Of a DNA stretch of 64,000 nt, positions 35,019-45,655 are shown one piece after another. Position 1 is the stretch's first letter; each line of letters starts with the position of its first letter. The position numbers and the translations under genes were made by a program. Origin of the DNA: Tubulanus polymorphus. Taxonomy: Eukaryota > Nemertea > Palaeonemertea > Tubulaniformes > Tubulanidae. The stretch covers positions 19,488,450 through 19,552,449 of the forward strand of contig NC_134029.1 of the NCBI RefSeq assembly GCF_964204645.1, given 5' to 3'. Below the pieces are notes generated by a model. That model did not search any database and was not told the origin of the DNA. It saw only the letters and a program-made list of their open reading frames with translations.

Positions 35019-36098
35019 CCGACATTTCGACTCAATTCTATCAGCCGTTTCAAAAATTGTTTTGAAAATTGCTCAAAGAATTGAGTCGAAAAGTAAAATA
35101 CTCTTGTCGTCTTCTCTACATATTGTGGGGTTTTCTTCAATTTACTTTGCATTTCCTTTATCATTCCAAAAATCTGCATTTCACGCCTTTCGACTTTACA
35201 ATTCGACTAAACCTGTAGTTCTTTTCCCATTTCGGAGGGCGATTTGGATGTTTTCAATCAATTTTGAATCACTTTCGGCATCGTGGCCTTGAACGAACGT
35301 GTATTGATGTAAACACCGGACCTTATTGTGTGATGTTTTGATTTTAACTTTGCTGGATGCTATGAAGTCGAGATGTTACGCGAAAGGTGAAGTTCTGCCA
35401 TTATGCGCATTTCTATCAATAAGAGCTTCAATTATGTGCTCAATTTTGTGGAAACATTTATATACATTATCTTATCTAACTTTATAAATATTGATTTTTA
35501 GTTGTGTATCGGTGCATTGCATTTATATACGAGTTTGAAGGATAGGAAAAATGTCTATTCTTTTAACAAATAATTATGAAAATGTTTTTGAAAAATACAT
35601 TCACTCAATTTTCAAACCTGTGGTCAATCAAAGTGAAGTGGGAATTAAAGAAAATGGTTCTCAGCTCGGTGATGTAGTCGTGATTAAAAAGCAGAGGTAA
35701 TCGGAGTAATTAATTGATTTTTGAATTTGGTCGCTACAATAACGCGGTTTCGTATGCGAATGATCAAATTTGTATGGAAATAATCAATTCGAACGACAGC
35801 GCCTCGATGATTGGTTTCAACTGTTCTGGAGAGATGGCAGCTCGTGTTCCGTCAACGTAGCGCTTGCTGGCTGTGGAGGATGCCGCCACTCTGCGGTTCT
35901 CATACAGAGAAAGAAATATAACTATTGTTGAGAATGAATTTTACTGAGAAGATGTTCGATAAAATACTAAGACAAACCATAATGCTTATCGATGATAATA
36001 ATGGTCGTTCCAAAGCTCTTCATGGCAAATCTTTCTGAACTTGCGTTTATATCCCACCATATATAAAATTAGAATAAGTTCATCTCTGTATGCAATCA
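35019..36098. other. AT-rich single-copy sequence, no gene seen
   Basis: A 76-codon plus-strand frame (35062-35292) is not recognisable. No repeat shared with the rest of the window. Confidence 0.4.
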
Positions 36099-36262
36099 AA
36101 TAAAGTCAGATTTTTTTAACGTTGAAAATTGACAATTTTGTAGAAAACCCACCAGGACTTTCGATCCAAATCCGCGACGAAGATCCATAGATTTGGATCG
36201 GAAGCTCTGGTGAGTTTTCTACAAGATTGTCTATTTTCAGCGTCTAAAAATCTTACTTTATC
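36099..36262. repeat. 164-bp long-stem hairpin (foldback)
   Basis: The left arm ATAAAGTCAGATTTTTTTAA, TTGACAATTTTGTAGAAAAC, CCACCAGGACTTTCGATCCA is mirrored by the right arm, which ends AAAAATCTTACTTTAT. The stem is about 73 bp with roughly 10 mismatches, and the loop is about 17 nt (CGCGACGAAGATCCATA region). It has no open frame and no similarity to the other foldback families, and lacks their GAAA core. A short MITE is the simplest reading; transcription could give a small-RNA precursor. Confidence 0.8.
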
Positions 36263-37623
36263 ATCAAATTTATCGTTTTTTATATGATGTTGATATCAAA
36301 TGAAAAATCACGTTCTGTTTTAGTAACGTATTTTAAAAATCACATTTGAGTCGCTTTTTGACCGGGCATTCTCAAGGTGGCAAGATTTTCAAGAATTCAT
36401 TGTAGAAATTAGTCCCTTTCCCCCTCTGGGTGAAATTTTCAGATACCCAAAGCGACTGCATATCGCTAGGTTGATCAAATCTTGGGAGACTATCGCTGAG
36501 ACCGCAAGCATATACATAACTGATATTGTGTTTTCTTCAGTAAGCCCAAAGAGACGTTATGATTATCGATCGGAAATTAACAAGTTTGTGTGTGGCATGT
36601 TGAGACTCTCGAGTATGATGTTGATGCTGATAAATATTAATGATTTCAGTTATTACGTCTTCAGGTGCTTCAACGTAATGACTTGTTATCATTTCCTTTG
36701 AATTTGCCACGATGTTTGCGAATAGCTGGTGATTGGCAGTTAAATTTTATATAGATCTGACGTGTACGCTCTCACGAAGGGTGTGGGCGATATCACAGAC
36801 CTATCGGCTTTTGTAACGTGCTGCCTCCTTCCGCGATCTTCAGAAACTACAAGCGTCTGCTCATGCTCGTATCTACGCCGTAATTGGTCGGCCTGTTTCT
36901 TTTTTATTTGTTTCGAAACTTACTTCTAATTCCGGTCGCCTTCTGATAGATGGCTCTCCGAAACGGCGGCGTGGGCTGTTGGGACTTTTCCGACGAGACA
37001 CGGACGCGTTCTATCGCGGAATAACGAGGAAATTCTATATTAAGCAAACTGCCTTGAAAGATGTTCGAACACGGGACGGTTTATTGCGGCATTCTTTGTC
37101 GGGGTAAATGCTGCGGGGTACCCCGTATACGCCAGAATTGATAAACACAGAAACTCGACACTGCGAGTTGTTTATTACGTTGACTGGTATTAGTGCCGCG
37201 TCGATAATGGTAATATCTACGCTTTCCTTCCGTCTCTAACTTACTTTCTCCTCTTTTGCTCTTATGACAGAATGTTCGTATCGACCGAATAATTTTTATC
37301 GATATATCGGCTGCAGTTGTAATTCCTCCGTGCGACGACGCCGACTGCGATGGCAGCGAAAACGATATTGCAGACGATTATTACTTCGCTTTAATTGAGT
37401 CGCGCGATTCCGATACAATAACGTTCAACTCAACTGCGGTGGAAAAAGAACCGAATCATAAAAATATTGAACGTACTTTGTCTAATTCTCGAATTGCGAC
37501 GGTATTTTCAATATGTAGATCCTTATAATCGGAATATTGAAATCCAGTAGAGGGTAAATGAAAGTTTGAGGTTTTAGTTTTGAATTGGTTACATTCAATC
37601 CTTCAAGAAAAACAACCGTCGCA
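36263..37623. other. Single-copy sequence, no gene seen
   Basis: CGGGGTACCCCG near 37115 is a perfect 12-bp palindrome. The region 37140-37460 is CpG-rich and could be regulatory. Only short frames (36471-36701). Confidence 0.35.
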
Positions 37624-37930
37624 GACTTGGTCTAGACAATTCAATTCTTTATTGAAATTCAATTCAATTTTTTACTGACACTTATAAATTTTACAATAAA
37701 ACATTTTAGCAATATAATAGCGTCTACAAAGCCAAGAGGGATGACAAGTTATAAAATATATGGAAAAGATATTCAGGATAGACATCGGCCCGAAGGTCCT
37801 CCAAGGTCGGGGTTTCGTATCGTCGACGGTTCCTCTCGTGTCTTCTATCCAGCGTTAACAAGGGATGATGAATCGCGAGCTCCAATGAAGTCCTGGCTGA
37901 CGTCGCTCATTTTGAGGAATTAAATAAAAG
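37624..37930 (-). mobile_element. LINE/SINE 3' tail remnant
   Basis: On the minus strand the sequence ends TGTCAGTAAAAAATTGAATT, then GAATTTCAATAAAGAATTGA: an AATTG pentamer tail preceded by a 3' untranslated-like region with ATTTTATTGTAAAATTTATA. The 60-codon frame at 37741-37923 lies in this region on the opposite strand and is not credible. No reverse-transcriptase remnant is visible upstream. Confidence 0.45.
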
Positions 37931-38729
37931 AAAATAATTACGTATCATTATTACGAACAATTTTGATTACCAAAGTACACAACTCAAATGGAATAATTCG
38001 CTCCAAATAACTAGTATCCGTAAGGAATATAGGGCTACTACAATTTCATGCCCTGTATACATAGCTTCCCCTGCTGAATGATCTATCAAAGCGCTTATCG
38101 CTTTGCAGCAATATTGCCGATGCGTGATAACACATTGTTTTCACGGATGGTTGCGCACAGACATCACATAATCCGATTGGAATCGAAAAACTTTTCTTTA
38201 CACCGAAACGGGAAGAGGGGAACGGAATCATTTTTTTTTGCGCGCGGCCAGTCATCACTTAAAGACGAAATCGTTTGCATGTCTTCCGTCGTCGCCGTCT
38301 CTCTTTCTTTTGATATTACGATTCACGTGCGCGTCGCAAGCGTATTTGCATATTTGCATTATTTTGACGTTCCCGCCTGTGCAATCAATCATCGAACCTA
38401 GGTGAGTACTGTCCACCAAAATATACACAAGGGAACCGACTGTGCTCACAATCATCGTTTGTTTAATGATGTTTCTGCTGACACAGTATGGCCGCCGCCG
38501 CTGCCGGTATATGAGACAATTTTTAGCACGAACAAAAGATCTGCCGTTAATGAAGTATACTTCATTCTTTTCGAGGTAACCTGGGAGTAATGTTAAAATG
38601 TTACAGTACCGAAGACAAAGTATAGATAGTAAATCCGAAAAAGGTCCGCACATGACAAACGAATTTCTAAATATCCAATTTCCGAATACAATTTCGGGCT
38701 TTTCTTATATACTCCCGATCCACTGACTC
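37931..38729. other. Single-copy block with overlapping open frames on both strands
   Basis: Frames of 107 codons (38078-38401, +) and 132 codons (38255-38653, -) overlap. Neither translation is recognisable and no splice context stands out. Coding is possible but unsupported. Confidence 0.25.
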
Positions 38730-38988
38730 TAGTGGCGGATTTAAGGTACCTCACATGCCTCACGTGAGGTACTCAAAATATCCGAAATTTCCTTCATGGA
38801 TAGACAAAAAGAAATGAATTTTGAAAACTTTTCAAATGTCTTTCCTGAGGGTTACAATTTCCTGAGGGTATACCTCAAACATGTTTCCTCGCGGTCCTGA
38901 ATGGTGTTACGAATATTCAATCGTACGCATGAAAAAAGCCCGTTTTCTTTGGTGAGGCAGTCAAAATTGTACCCTGGATTCGCCCCGG
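38730..38988 (+). mobile_element. hAT-like non-autonomous element
   Basis: The left end TAGTGGCGGATTTAAGGTAC is mirrored by the right end GTACCCTGGATTCGCCCCGG (reverse complement CCGGGGCGAATCCAGGGTAC), a 20-bp imperfect TIR of the hAT type. Just inside the left end, GTACCTCAC (38746-38754) and GTGAGGTAC (38764-38772) form a hairpin containing a CACGTG E-box. TTTCCTGAGGGTTACAATTT and a second TTTCCTGAGGGTATAC are a short direct repeat in the middle. No coding frame, and no matching 8-bp target duplication was visible. Confidence 0.6.
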
Positions 38989-39781
38989 CACCGCATAGAA
39001 ACTTGCCTATATACCTCTAACTCATTAAGGCCTGTATACTTTGGCATTGAACTACAGAGGAAGCCTTGGACCGCGAGCGTATTTGCCGTCACAACGCAAT
39101 CACGTGAGCGCCGTTTCAAAAAGGTCCACCGATAGGCCCGCATTTTAAGGAAAACTGCCCTTAAAATTAGTTACGCTTCTGGCCTGTTGGGGCTTCAATA
39201 TGAAAAATGGACCTCGTAATCGAAATAGAATTCGTATTCGAAAGAAAATGAACAAAGACAAAGATCTCGGTATATATTGATTCCGTTTCGTTAAGCACAC
39301 AAGCGATATGCGATCTGGTGACAAGGTGAAAATCTGTGCTAGAGGTATATTGTTTAATGTTTGTTTTTTGTATAGTATTTCGTCCTTCTGTTGACATTCG
39401 ATGTACGTCTATTCGCTTTACCTAATAGCCGATGTTTGGCGAGGAAAAAGCAACGACGGCAGAAGAGTAGATTGTAAACACGCCGCAGACTGTAAATGGT
39501 GTGAGGTTTGTGATGACCTTAGCTATTCGCCACGGTGAACCAATCGGCTTCTTATTGACTTAAGACTGCCAGGTTTCGATTTGCAATACTTCTCCAATGA
39601 CATCAAAGCCAGACTCTTGATTATATTTACCCCTACGAGATGGTTCTGTTTATTACACCCCGAAATAATATGCATATACACGGGAACTGATATTTCTCGA
39701 TAGATTCGACTTGGTTAGTTTAGATTTGGGAAACATTTTGTTAGGAACTTTACAGTGTATCCCCACACTTATGTACATTAT
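38989..39781. other. Single-copy sequence, no gene seen
   Basis: Short frames at 38961-39143 and 39167-39397, not recognisable. No RNA gene or shared repeat. Confidence 0.4.
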
Positions 39782-39901
39782 GTAAAGCCGAACGCACACG
39801 ACACGGAAAGGCTCGGAAACATGTTTCTGTCTCCCCTGTCTCCCGTGGCTCGGAAACATGTTTCTGTCTCCTGTTTCCTTGCATCGTGTGCGTTGAGGTT
39901 A
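39782..39901. repeat. Family C repeat, copy 2 (short)
   Basis: The left end AAGCCGAACGCACACGACAC mirrors the right end CATCGTGTGCGTTGAGGTTA. Two GCTCGGAAACATGTTTCTGT units lie between them. At 120 bp this is the most compact copy and appears to define the minimal unit: terminal CGCACACGAC inverted repeats around GGAAACATGTTTC. Confidence 0.8.
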
Positions 39902-39936
39902 GCCGAGAATGAGGACTCTACGTTCGACTGTAGCAA

Positions 39937-39984
39937 TCGAGGATTCCACTTGTGGCAAGCGAGGATCCACCAGGTTTGCTAGTG
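39937..39984 (+). repeat. Dispersed ~48-bp repeat G, copy 2
   Basis: CGAGGATTCCACTTGTGGCA and AGCGAGGATCCACCAGGTTT, ending GCTAGTG, match the copy at 27126-27174. It begins about 35 bp after a family C element. Confidence 0.65.
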
Positions 39985-40983
39985 TGCATTCAGACAACAA
40001 CTCCCGGATTTCTTCTCAGATTCAATTAAAATCTATCCATTATTTCTCAAATTCTTTGAATGGCGATCAGTAAAATCCACCCAATATATGAACCTAAAGA
40101 TCATTTGAATTTACCAAGTTATTTGTAGAAAGTTCAATTAAATCCAAAAGACAATCAACCGGTATAACAAAATGAAAATCTTAAGTAGGTAACTTTCTCG
40201 TAAGAAAGTCCAAAGTAGGTTCTATAGGAACATTAATGAATAAGCTAGCAACATTTTATTGCCTAATTACTGGTGAGGGAGGCTAAAAATCTAGATGAAA
40301 GTTCAATATTGAAAATGATCTAGATTTTGACAGGGTTGTCGCACTGATACGCACGCCATCTAGTGGGATAGCTGGTGGCACGGAGTACTCAGCATTATAC
40401 CCAGCATTGTCGAGCGTAGAATCGCCTGCTAGTTGCGTGAAAAGAAATCGCTGAAAAGAAAGTATTCCAACTGTCAAATATGTATATCGCATCATTTATT
40501 ATTCATTGTCATCTGAACAGAAATTAGCTCGGAACCCTTCAAAAAAGGAAGTAGCAACAAAGTGCCTACTTAAAGATTGAGGTGCCTTTAGAGATTACTC
40601 AAGATGAGCTATATACCAGTAATTCAGGAGTGTTACGAGTAATTCGTGAACTGAATTATTTATATTTATGTATCAAGTGGGTATATTTGGAAGTAAAGGA
40701 TTGGAATTCAGATTTCACTTAGAATTAAGTTGTTCGTTATCCAGGTCAACTTATGTTTGAAATCGTCAAAGGTACAGACCTCGTTTATCTAATTGACTAG
40801 AAAATCTGTTTTATTGAAGAAAAAGAATTGAATCTCTGTCAGAAAAAAATCAGTCATCAGATCTCAAATGTAAATTGCAGTCATTGATGCGTATCCTGTT
40901 CAAATCTACCACACAATTTCGCATTCAGTAGTAAACAGTTAGTGTTGTAGAACATGAGGTGCCGAATACTGAACACAGGAAAA
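39985..40983. other. AT-rich single-copy sequence with a CTCF-like site
   Basis: No credible coding frame (a 70-codon minus frame at 40283-40495). ACGCCATCTAGTGG at 40353-40366 is described separately. Confidence 0.4.
40353..40366 (-). promoter_or_regulatory. CTCF-like motif
   Basis: The minus strand reads CCACTAGATGGCGT, matching 13 of 14 positions of the CCASYAGRKGGCRS consensus. About half of all 64-kb windows would hold such a match by chance, so binding is only a possibility. Confidence 0.3.
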
Positions 40984-41182
40984 CAAAGCCCAATACGACG
41001 CAGGGAAACGGGGAGACACAGAAACACTGAAACAAACATGTTTGATTTTGGAGAAATTGCTCCTGAAACCATGTTTCTCGTGTTTCTCGTAAACGCACAC
41101 GACATGACCCAGGGAAACGCTCGAAGACATGTTTCTGTCTCATATTTCCGTGTTTCCCTGTGTCGTGTGCGTTGGACTTAAC
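40984..41182. repeat. Family C repeat, copy 3
   Basis: The left end CAATACGACGCAGGGAAACG and the right end GTGTCGTGTGCGTTGGACTT bound AAACATGTTTGATTTTGGAG, CCTGAAACCATGTTTCTCGT and GACATGTTTCTGTC. Four overlapping short frames (40881-41188, both strands) only translate these repeat words. Confidence 0.8.
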
Positions 41183-42659
41183 TGACATTGTAGATTTAAC
41201 GGCAGGTTTGACCCAAACGCTATGAATTTATTAAATACCTCAAATTAAGACAATTATTTCTGTCCGTATTTTGAAAAAGTGAGAAGCGATATAGATCGAA
41301 TGGCATGGAGGAATCTCGTAAAAATTGTGTTCTAGTAAATGAAGAGTGTGAAGTAATATAATATGTCTATATGCTCTCAAAAAACGTACCTCCTCTGTCA
41401 TCTACAATTTCTCCTATTTTCCCGCTGCGCTGAAACTGGTTAGAATTGAATGGAGAATGAATAAACTACAAGAAAATGAGACGAGCTATTATTGAATAAT
41501 GTCCTATTCGGCGGTACTCGGCACTTAAACTAATGAACGAGTGTTGTCAGTTTTATGTTCGATGAATGTTCCCCTATTCGATTGTTTATGAGCTTGAAAT
41601 AAAGATAATTCCGTCCCGACTATATACAGGGTTGACTGAGGACGTATTCCGTCAGTCTTTTCGGTTGCGAATTCCCCGCCGCAAGCAGCAGCTACGGCGA
41701 TGTTCATGGCGAATTTGCCGCATGTCTGAGAACGGTTCGAGAAGAAATAATTCTATCTCAGGAATTTCGTATCATTAGCGCGCGCGTTAACCGGTCGTGG
41801 TATAGTGAGAAATTGGGTAAATCTTTATCGAATTGAAATCAGATTCCGCGACGATGCATTGCGCTGTTACATGGGGTATAGAGTGTGACTATCCGTCGAA
41901 CGAGCCGGTTTCATTTCCTCCGCAAGTGTATATACATATATATATACACCCGCATACGAGGCATGTCAAATGATCAGCGCGACGCTCGCTTAGCCCGCGA
42001 TAGGTTCGGCATATTCACGATGCTCGCTGAGGGAGAAAATTTCCCGCTAGCCATCGGGGAATGATAACTGTTCTGTTTGTCGCAAAAAGAAGTTATTTAC
42101 TGCTTGAACGGATTTCACTTTCTGTTTATGCCGTTTTTTGGAATCGTCGCCGGCGTTCTGTTGCTTTTCTGTATGCGCGAACGCAGTTCCTTGACCTTTA
42201 TGTAAGAACGCGAGGCGAACGAGCGTCCCTTCTTCGTCGAGAGTTCGGTCAGCAATTTATGCTTCTGTCCAATTCCGCTCAGTGAATCGGGTAGCTTTTT
42301 AAGAATGAATTATTCAGTATCCAATCTATCGCATCCTTGTTTTGTAATGAAAGTTGCATTACAGTTTCCGATCGTGATTATCAGACTTCGTCTGCGGCGG
42401 AAGAGATCGTCCGACTCTAGTTCTGAATGGTTAACCTACGACGTATCCTTGTCAGAAAAAGTTATATCGAATCATTCGATAATCGTGCTCGGCCTATCAA
42501 TCGATCTCTCGGCCGATGCTCGCTGACCCATACATTTACGGGTCTCACTCGCTAAACAACTTTTTCAACAAAGGTTTGGTCTATGACAATCGATTTTCAT
42601 GAAAGTGGAACTTTTTGAATTAATATTCCAGTCTATTTATTACGACTGAAATACGCGGC
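41183..42659. other. Single-copy sequence, partly CpG-rich, no gene seen
   Basis: GTGTATATACATATATATAT near 41927 is a short near-palindromic AT tract. Frames at 42061-42285 and 42305-42526 are short and not recognisable. No RNA gene. Confidence 0.4.
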
Positions 42660-42782
42660 TGTCATAGCTAGGGCTATTATTTGTACTAATTTACCAGCTT
42701 CGATTTTTATATTGATACTATTTTGTTATGCTCGGAAAAATTGTATATCTTTTTTGGAGCAATAAACTTGAAACTTGTAAGG
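42660..42782 (+). mobile_element. Short LINE 3'-end remnant (CTTGAAA tail)
   Basis: TTTTTTGGAGCAATAAACTT followed by GAAACTTG looks like the end of a non-LTR element that terminates in short (CTTGAAA)n repeats. Only the untranslated end is present. Confidence 0.4.
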
Positions 42783-44082
42783 TACCCACGCTAATGTCTG
42801 GTCCTGGGAGTAAAATTTTGAACATCAGATGCAAAGAGAAGCAATTTCGCAACTGCTGGCATATTTGGGCTGAAAATTCTGCTTCTTTTTCCAGGCCTGT
42901 GCTGGTCATGAACTTTTTAAGATTCAACTTTCAAGAACTAATTGGTATTTACTAAATTGAAAATATCTATAGAAAACATTCTAGATCATACGAAGTCAAT
43001 ATTTTCCCGATTTCTTTGCATGCATTTTAGTAGTTCAGTCGGGTCTGAACAGGAATACTTAAAAAAACTCATTTTGTGTGGTCAATGATGGCATAATCTG
43101 ATATTTAAGTCAACATTAAAGTCTTATTACACACGACTATAGTGAGACACTAACCTTATTCATTTTCTATTATACAACTTACGTAGGATTTATTCTCAAA
43201 ACTAAAGGTTTTATTATGGATTTCTGGCGATGGTTCGGAAACGACACCCACCATCCGCAAACAGACAAATATACAGTCTTTCCGATTTGCTTCAGATAGA
43301 TAAACAGTCGACATCTATTTAAACCTGAACATTTGGGCACTGAAGCAAGTAGTCAATGCAACCTGCCGTGAATGTGAAATACCGGCAGCTGGTATTGTTT
43401 TCAGTACGGCTGTGTGCAGCCTTTATTGGATTCCGGCTCGCAGTGTTGGGAAATATAACGGTCAACGCGAATGCTATTACCGCGTGGACGACTCGTCGGC
43501 GTGGCGGCGTTACCCGCAGGTGAAACGTCGGCCAACGAGAAGAAAAGAATTAGAAATACATGCTCGGAAATATTAATCAAACTAATTCACTAATGGAAAC
43601 CTGCGCGGAATAAACAATCCAGGGTTGCTTCCTTGCTTTGTATTTCGGTTTGATCACCGTAGGTAGTTACTTAAAGTTTTCGAGATCTTCGGGTTATTAT
43701 TGCGTTTAACGTTATTACTCGAGATAGAAATCAGATCCACGTCTTGGGCAAGTGTTATGATATGACAATACGCGGAACATCGTTAAACATGTGTTCGGTC
43801 GTCGTGCGAAAGCGTGTTCTCGGAACGTCGAAGAAGCAGAACGATCAGATACAACGATGATTTGTGGCGATGTCTAAGAATCGGAAACAAGTCCCACGGG
43901 TACGGCGTTCAATTAATCTGGCTGAGTTATCGATTCGTATCATCAGCTAGTGATCAACCTGCTGTTGTATATACGCCATACCCGCGCTGCCGCGTTCCCG
44001 TCTCTGACTGTCGCGATGATTGCCTCCAGATTATGTAACGTACGATATTGAGACTATGGCGGAGGGAAAAATGCGATAGGAC
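42783..44082. other. Single-copy sequence, no gene seen
   Basis: The part from 43330 to 43620 is CpG-rich, with TAATCAAACTAATTCACTAA near 43576 giving a group of homeodomain-type words. Frames are short (43814-44038). No RNA gene. Confidence 0.35.
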
Positions 44083-44191
44083 GGCGAGAGATGGCAAGAG
44101 TGGACGAAAGAGAGGGGGAGAGGGAGGAGAGATGGAGAGAGATGGAGAGAGAGAGAGAGGGGCGAGGTTGAGAGAGAGAGCGAGATAGAGG
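44083..44191 (+). repeat. Purine-rich (GA)n tract
   Basis: About 109 bp composed mostly of GAGAGA and GGAGAG words, including GAGATGGAGAGAGATGGAGA. It is imperfect, unlike the 19694 array. The serine/leucine-rich minus-strand frame through it is an artefact. Confidence 0.9.
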
Positions 44192-44334
44192 GAACTTGGA
44201 AAAAGTGTGTCTTTACTTTATACATCTTTAAACTGCCCAGGACTCGGTTCCCATTCATACAAAACCCTGTTTATTTTTCTATCATATGATATAATCTTAA
44301 AATCCAAAATGAATTCATTCATTTTTTCAATGGG

Positions 44335-44434
44335 AGCGGCCACCAGTCTAGATATCTAGCCAATCAGATGCGTTGTTTTCACCGGAAGTTTTCATCGCTC
44401 TATCAATGGCTAGATATATAGATTGGTGGCCGCT
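44335..44434. mobile_element. Compact 100-bp MITE
   Basis: The left end AGCGGCCACCAGTCTAGATA, continuing TCTAGCCA, mirrors the right end TGGCTAGATATATAGATTGG plus TGGCCGCT: a 28-bp TIR with two mismatches. The inner parts TGTTTTCACCGG and CCGGAAGTTTTCAT also pair loosely, so nearly the whole element is one hairpin. Non-coding, and the only copy in the window. Confidence 0.8.
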
Positions 44435-44452
44435 GAACGACAACCTGGACCA

Positions 44453-44610
44453 ACTTCGGTTATCTTGAGTTAGTCGACTTTTGTCGAACTAAGTGAGACT
44501 GAATGTTAGTTAGTCGGAACTATATTCCGGAAATAGTTCGGAAATTTAGTGCATTCGGTTAATATTAGTTCCAAGCACTAGTCGATTTTGGCCCTGTCCG
44601 CCCAAGAAAT
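44453..44610 (+). repeat. Dispersed repeat E, copy 2
   Basis: AACTTCGGTTATCTTGAGTT and AGTCGACTTTTGTCGAACTA match 14389-14432. The continuation contains TTAGTTAGTCGG, TTCCGGAAATAGTTCGGAAA and CACTAGTCGATTTTG, loosely like the sequence after copy 1. It starts 18 bp after the 100-bp MITE. Confidence 0.55.
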
Positions 44611-44619
44611 CTTGTGTTA

Positions 44620-45105
44620 TAGATCAACGAATGGTCCGCGGCCAGGGTTAGTGTTGGCGTACGCTTCGGCGGGAGGCAATCTAACCCCGGCAAGCGAGGA
44701 TGTCCTGTTCCCGCGCGGCGTCGACGGATAGATATCGAATGCAACGATATTGCGCAATCGACACGAATTAATTAGTTTAAAAGCGAATACATACGATCTG
44801 GATTGCCACGCGGTCGTAAGTTGCTGTTTGCTCGCGACCTGTAAGTAGGGATCGTTTATGATTGTTTATAACCGTGCCGCGGCACGACGGTATCATCAGG
44901 GATTAACCGCTAGCCGTCGCTTCCTCACCGATCGCTGCGAGCTTTTACAATCAACATTGATTTCCCGTTGTAATCCAATTTTATGTAAGGGTCATTACGG
45001 CGGATGAAAGTTGATGTCGTCCGCGAATTTTTGCGCGTCGTCTTCGTTTGCCCGATTCATAAGATATATACGGTTTCTATTTGCGGAAGGCACGGTGACA
45101 TCTTC
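44620..45105. promoter_or_regulatory. CpG-rich single-copy block, candidate cis-regulatory region
   Basis: There is no repeat family and no good frame. ATTGCGCAAT (44749-44758) is the perfect palindromic C/EBP site. ACGAATTAATTAG follows within 25 bp. TGTTTATAA (44863-44871) is a Fox-type site and GGATTA (44900-44905) an Otx/K50-type site. Density of such words in CpG-rich, repeat-free sequence is suggestive only. Confidence 0.22.
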
Positions 45106-45609
45106 TTAATTTAGTTTATTCAACTCCGAGTCGATTTTTATCGAGTTTAACCAAGCCCGCGGGTATAATTTATATTTCAAATTGCACCTGCCTTCAATTT
45201 GCCGTGAGCACGAAAAATGCGATACTGTTACCGCAAAGACCATTGTGGATCTTTTTGTCGGTGCACGAGTGAGCCATGTCCATAATGACCGTTTAGTCCT
45301 CGGCCAAAGTTGACATACCATTCGGATACCACTGGGATCCTTCGTTTCGTGTTTTCATCACAATTTTTCCGAAAAAATGTCCGTCTTAATTTTCAATGTA
45401 GTGATTTCGAAAAAAGTTTGAATAACTTTGAATAATAGAAATCATATTTTCATATTTGCTTGTCCTCCCACTTTAAAAGCCAGCAATAAAACGTCTTCTT
45501 TCAATATTTCCATTCGCCCTTCCATTTTGTTTTCGTGAAAACATCCACGCTCAGTGATCAATAAAATAGGTCTAACAAGCGGATTTAAAACCTCTAGCTC
45601 TTGGCCCCG
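45106..45609. other. Single-copy sequence, no gene seen
   Basis: Short minus-strand frames (45106-45321 and 45442-45636) that I cannot identify. Confidence 0.4.
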
Positions 45610-45655
45610 ATGATCACGATCAATGATCACGACCAATGATCACGATCAACGATCA
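45610..45655 (+). repeat. 13-bp tandem repeat, 3.5 units
   Basis: ATGATCACGATCA, ATGATCACGACCA, ATGATCACGATCA and a partial ACGATCA follow one another. Each unit carries a TGATCA palindrome. Confidence 0.85.

Noticed and set aside
40881-41188. Four overlapping short frames
   Set aside because: They translate family C words on both strands.
44083-44191. Serine/leucine-rich frame across the GA tract
   Set aside because: Low-complexity artefact.
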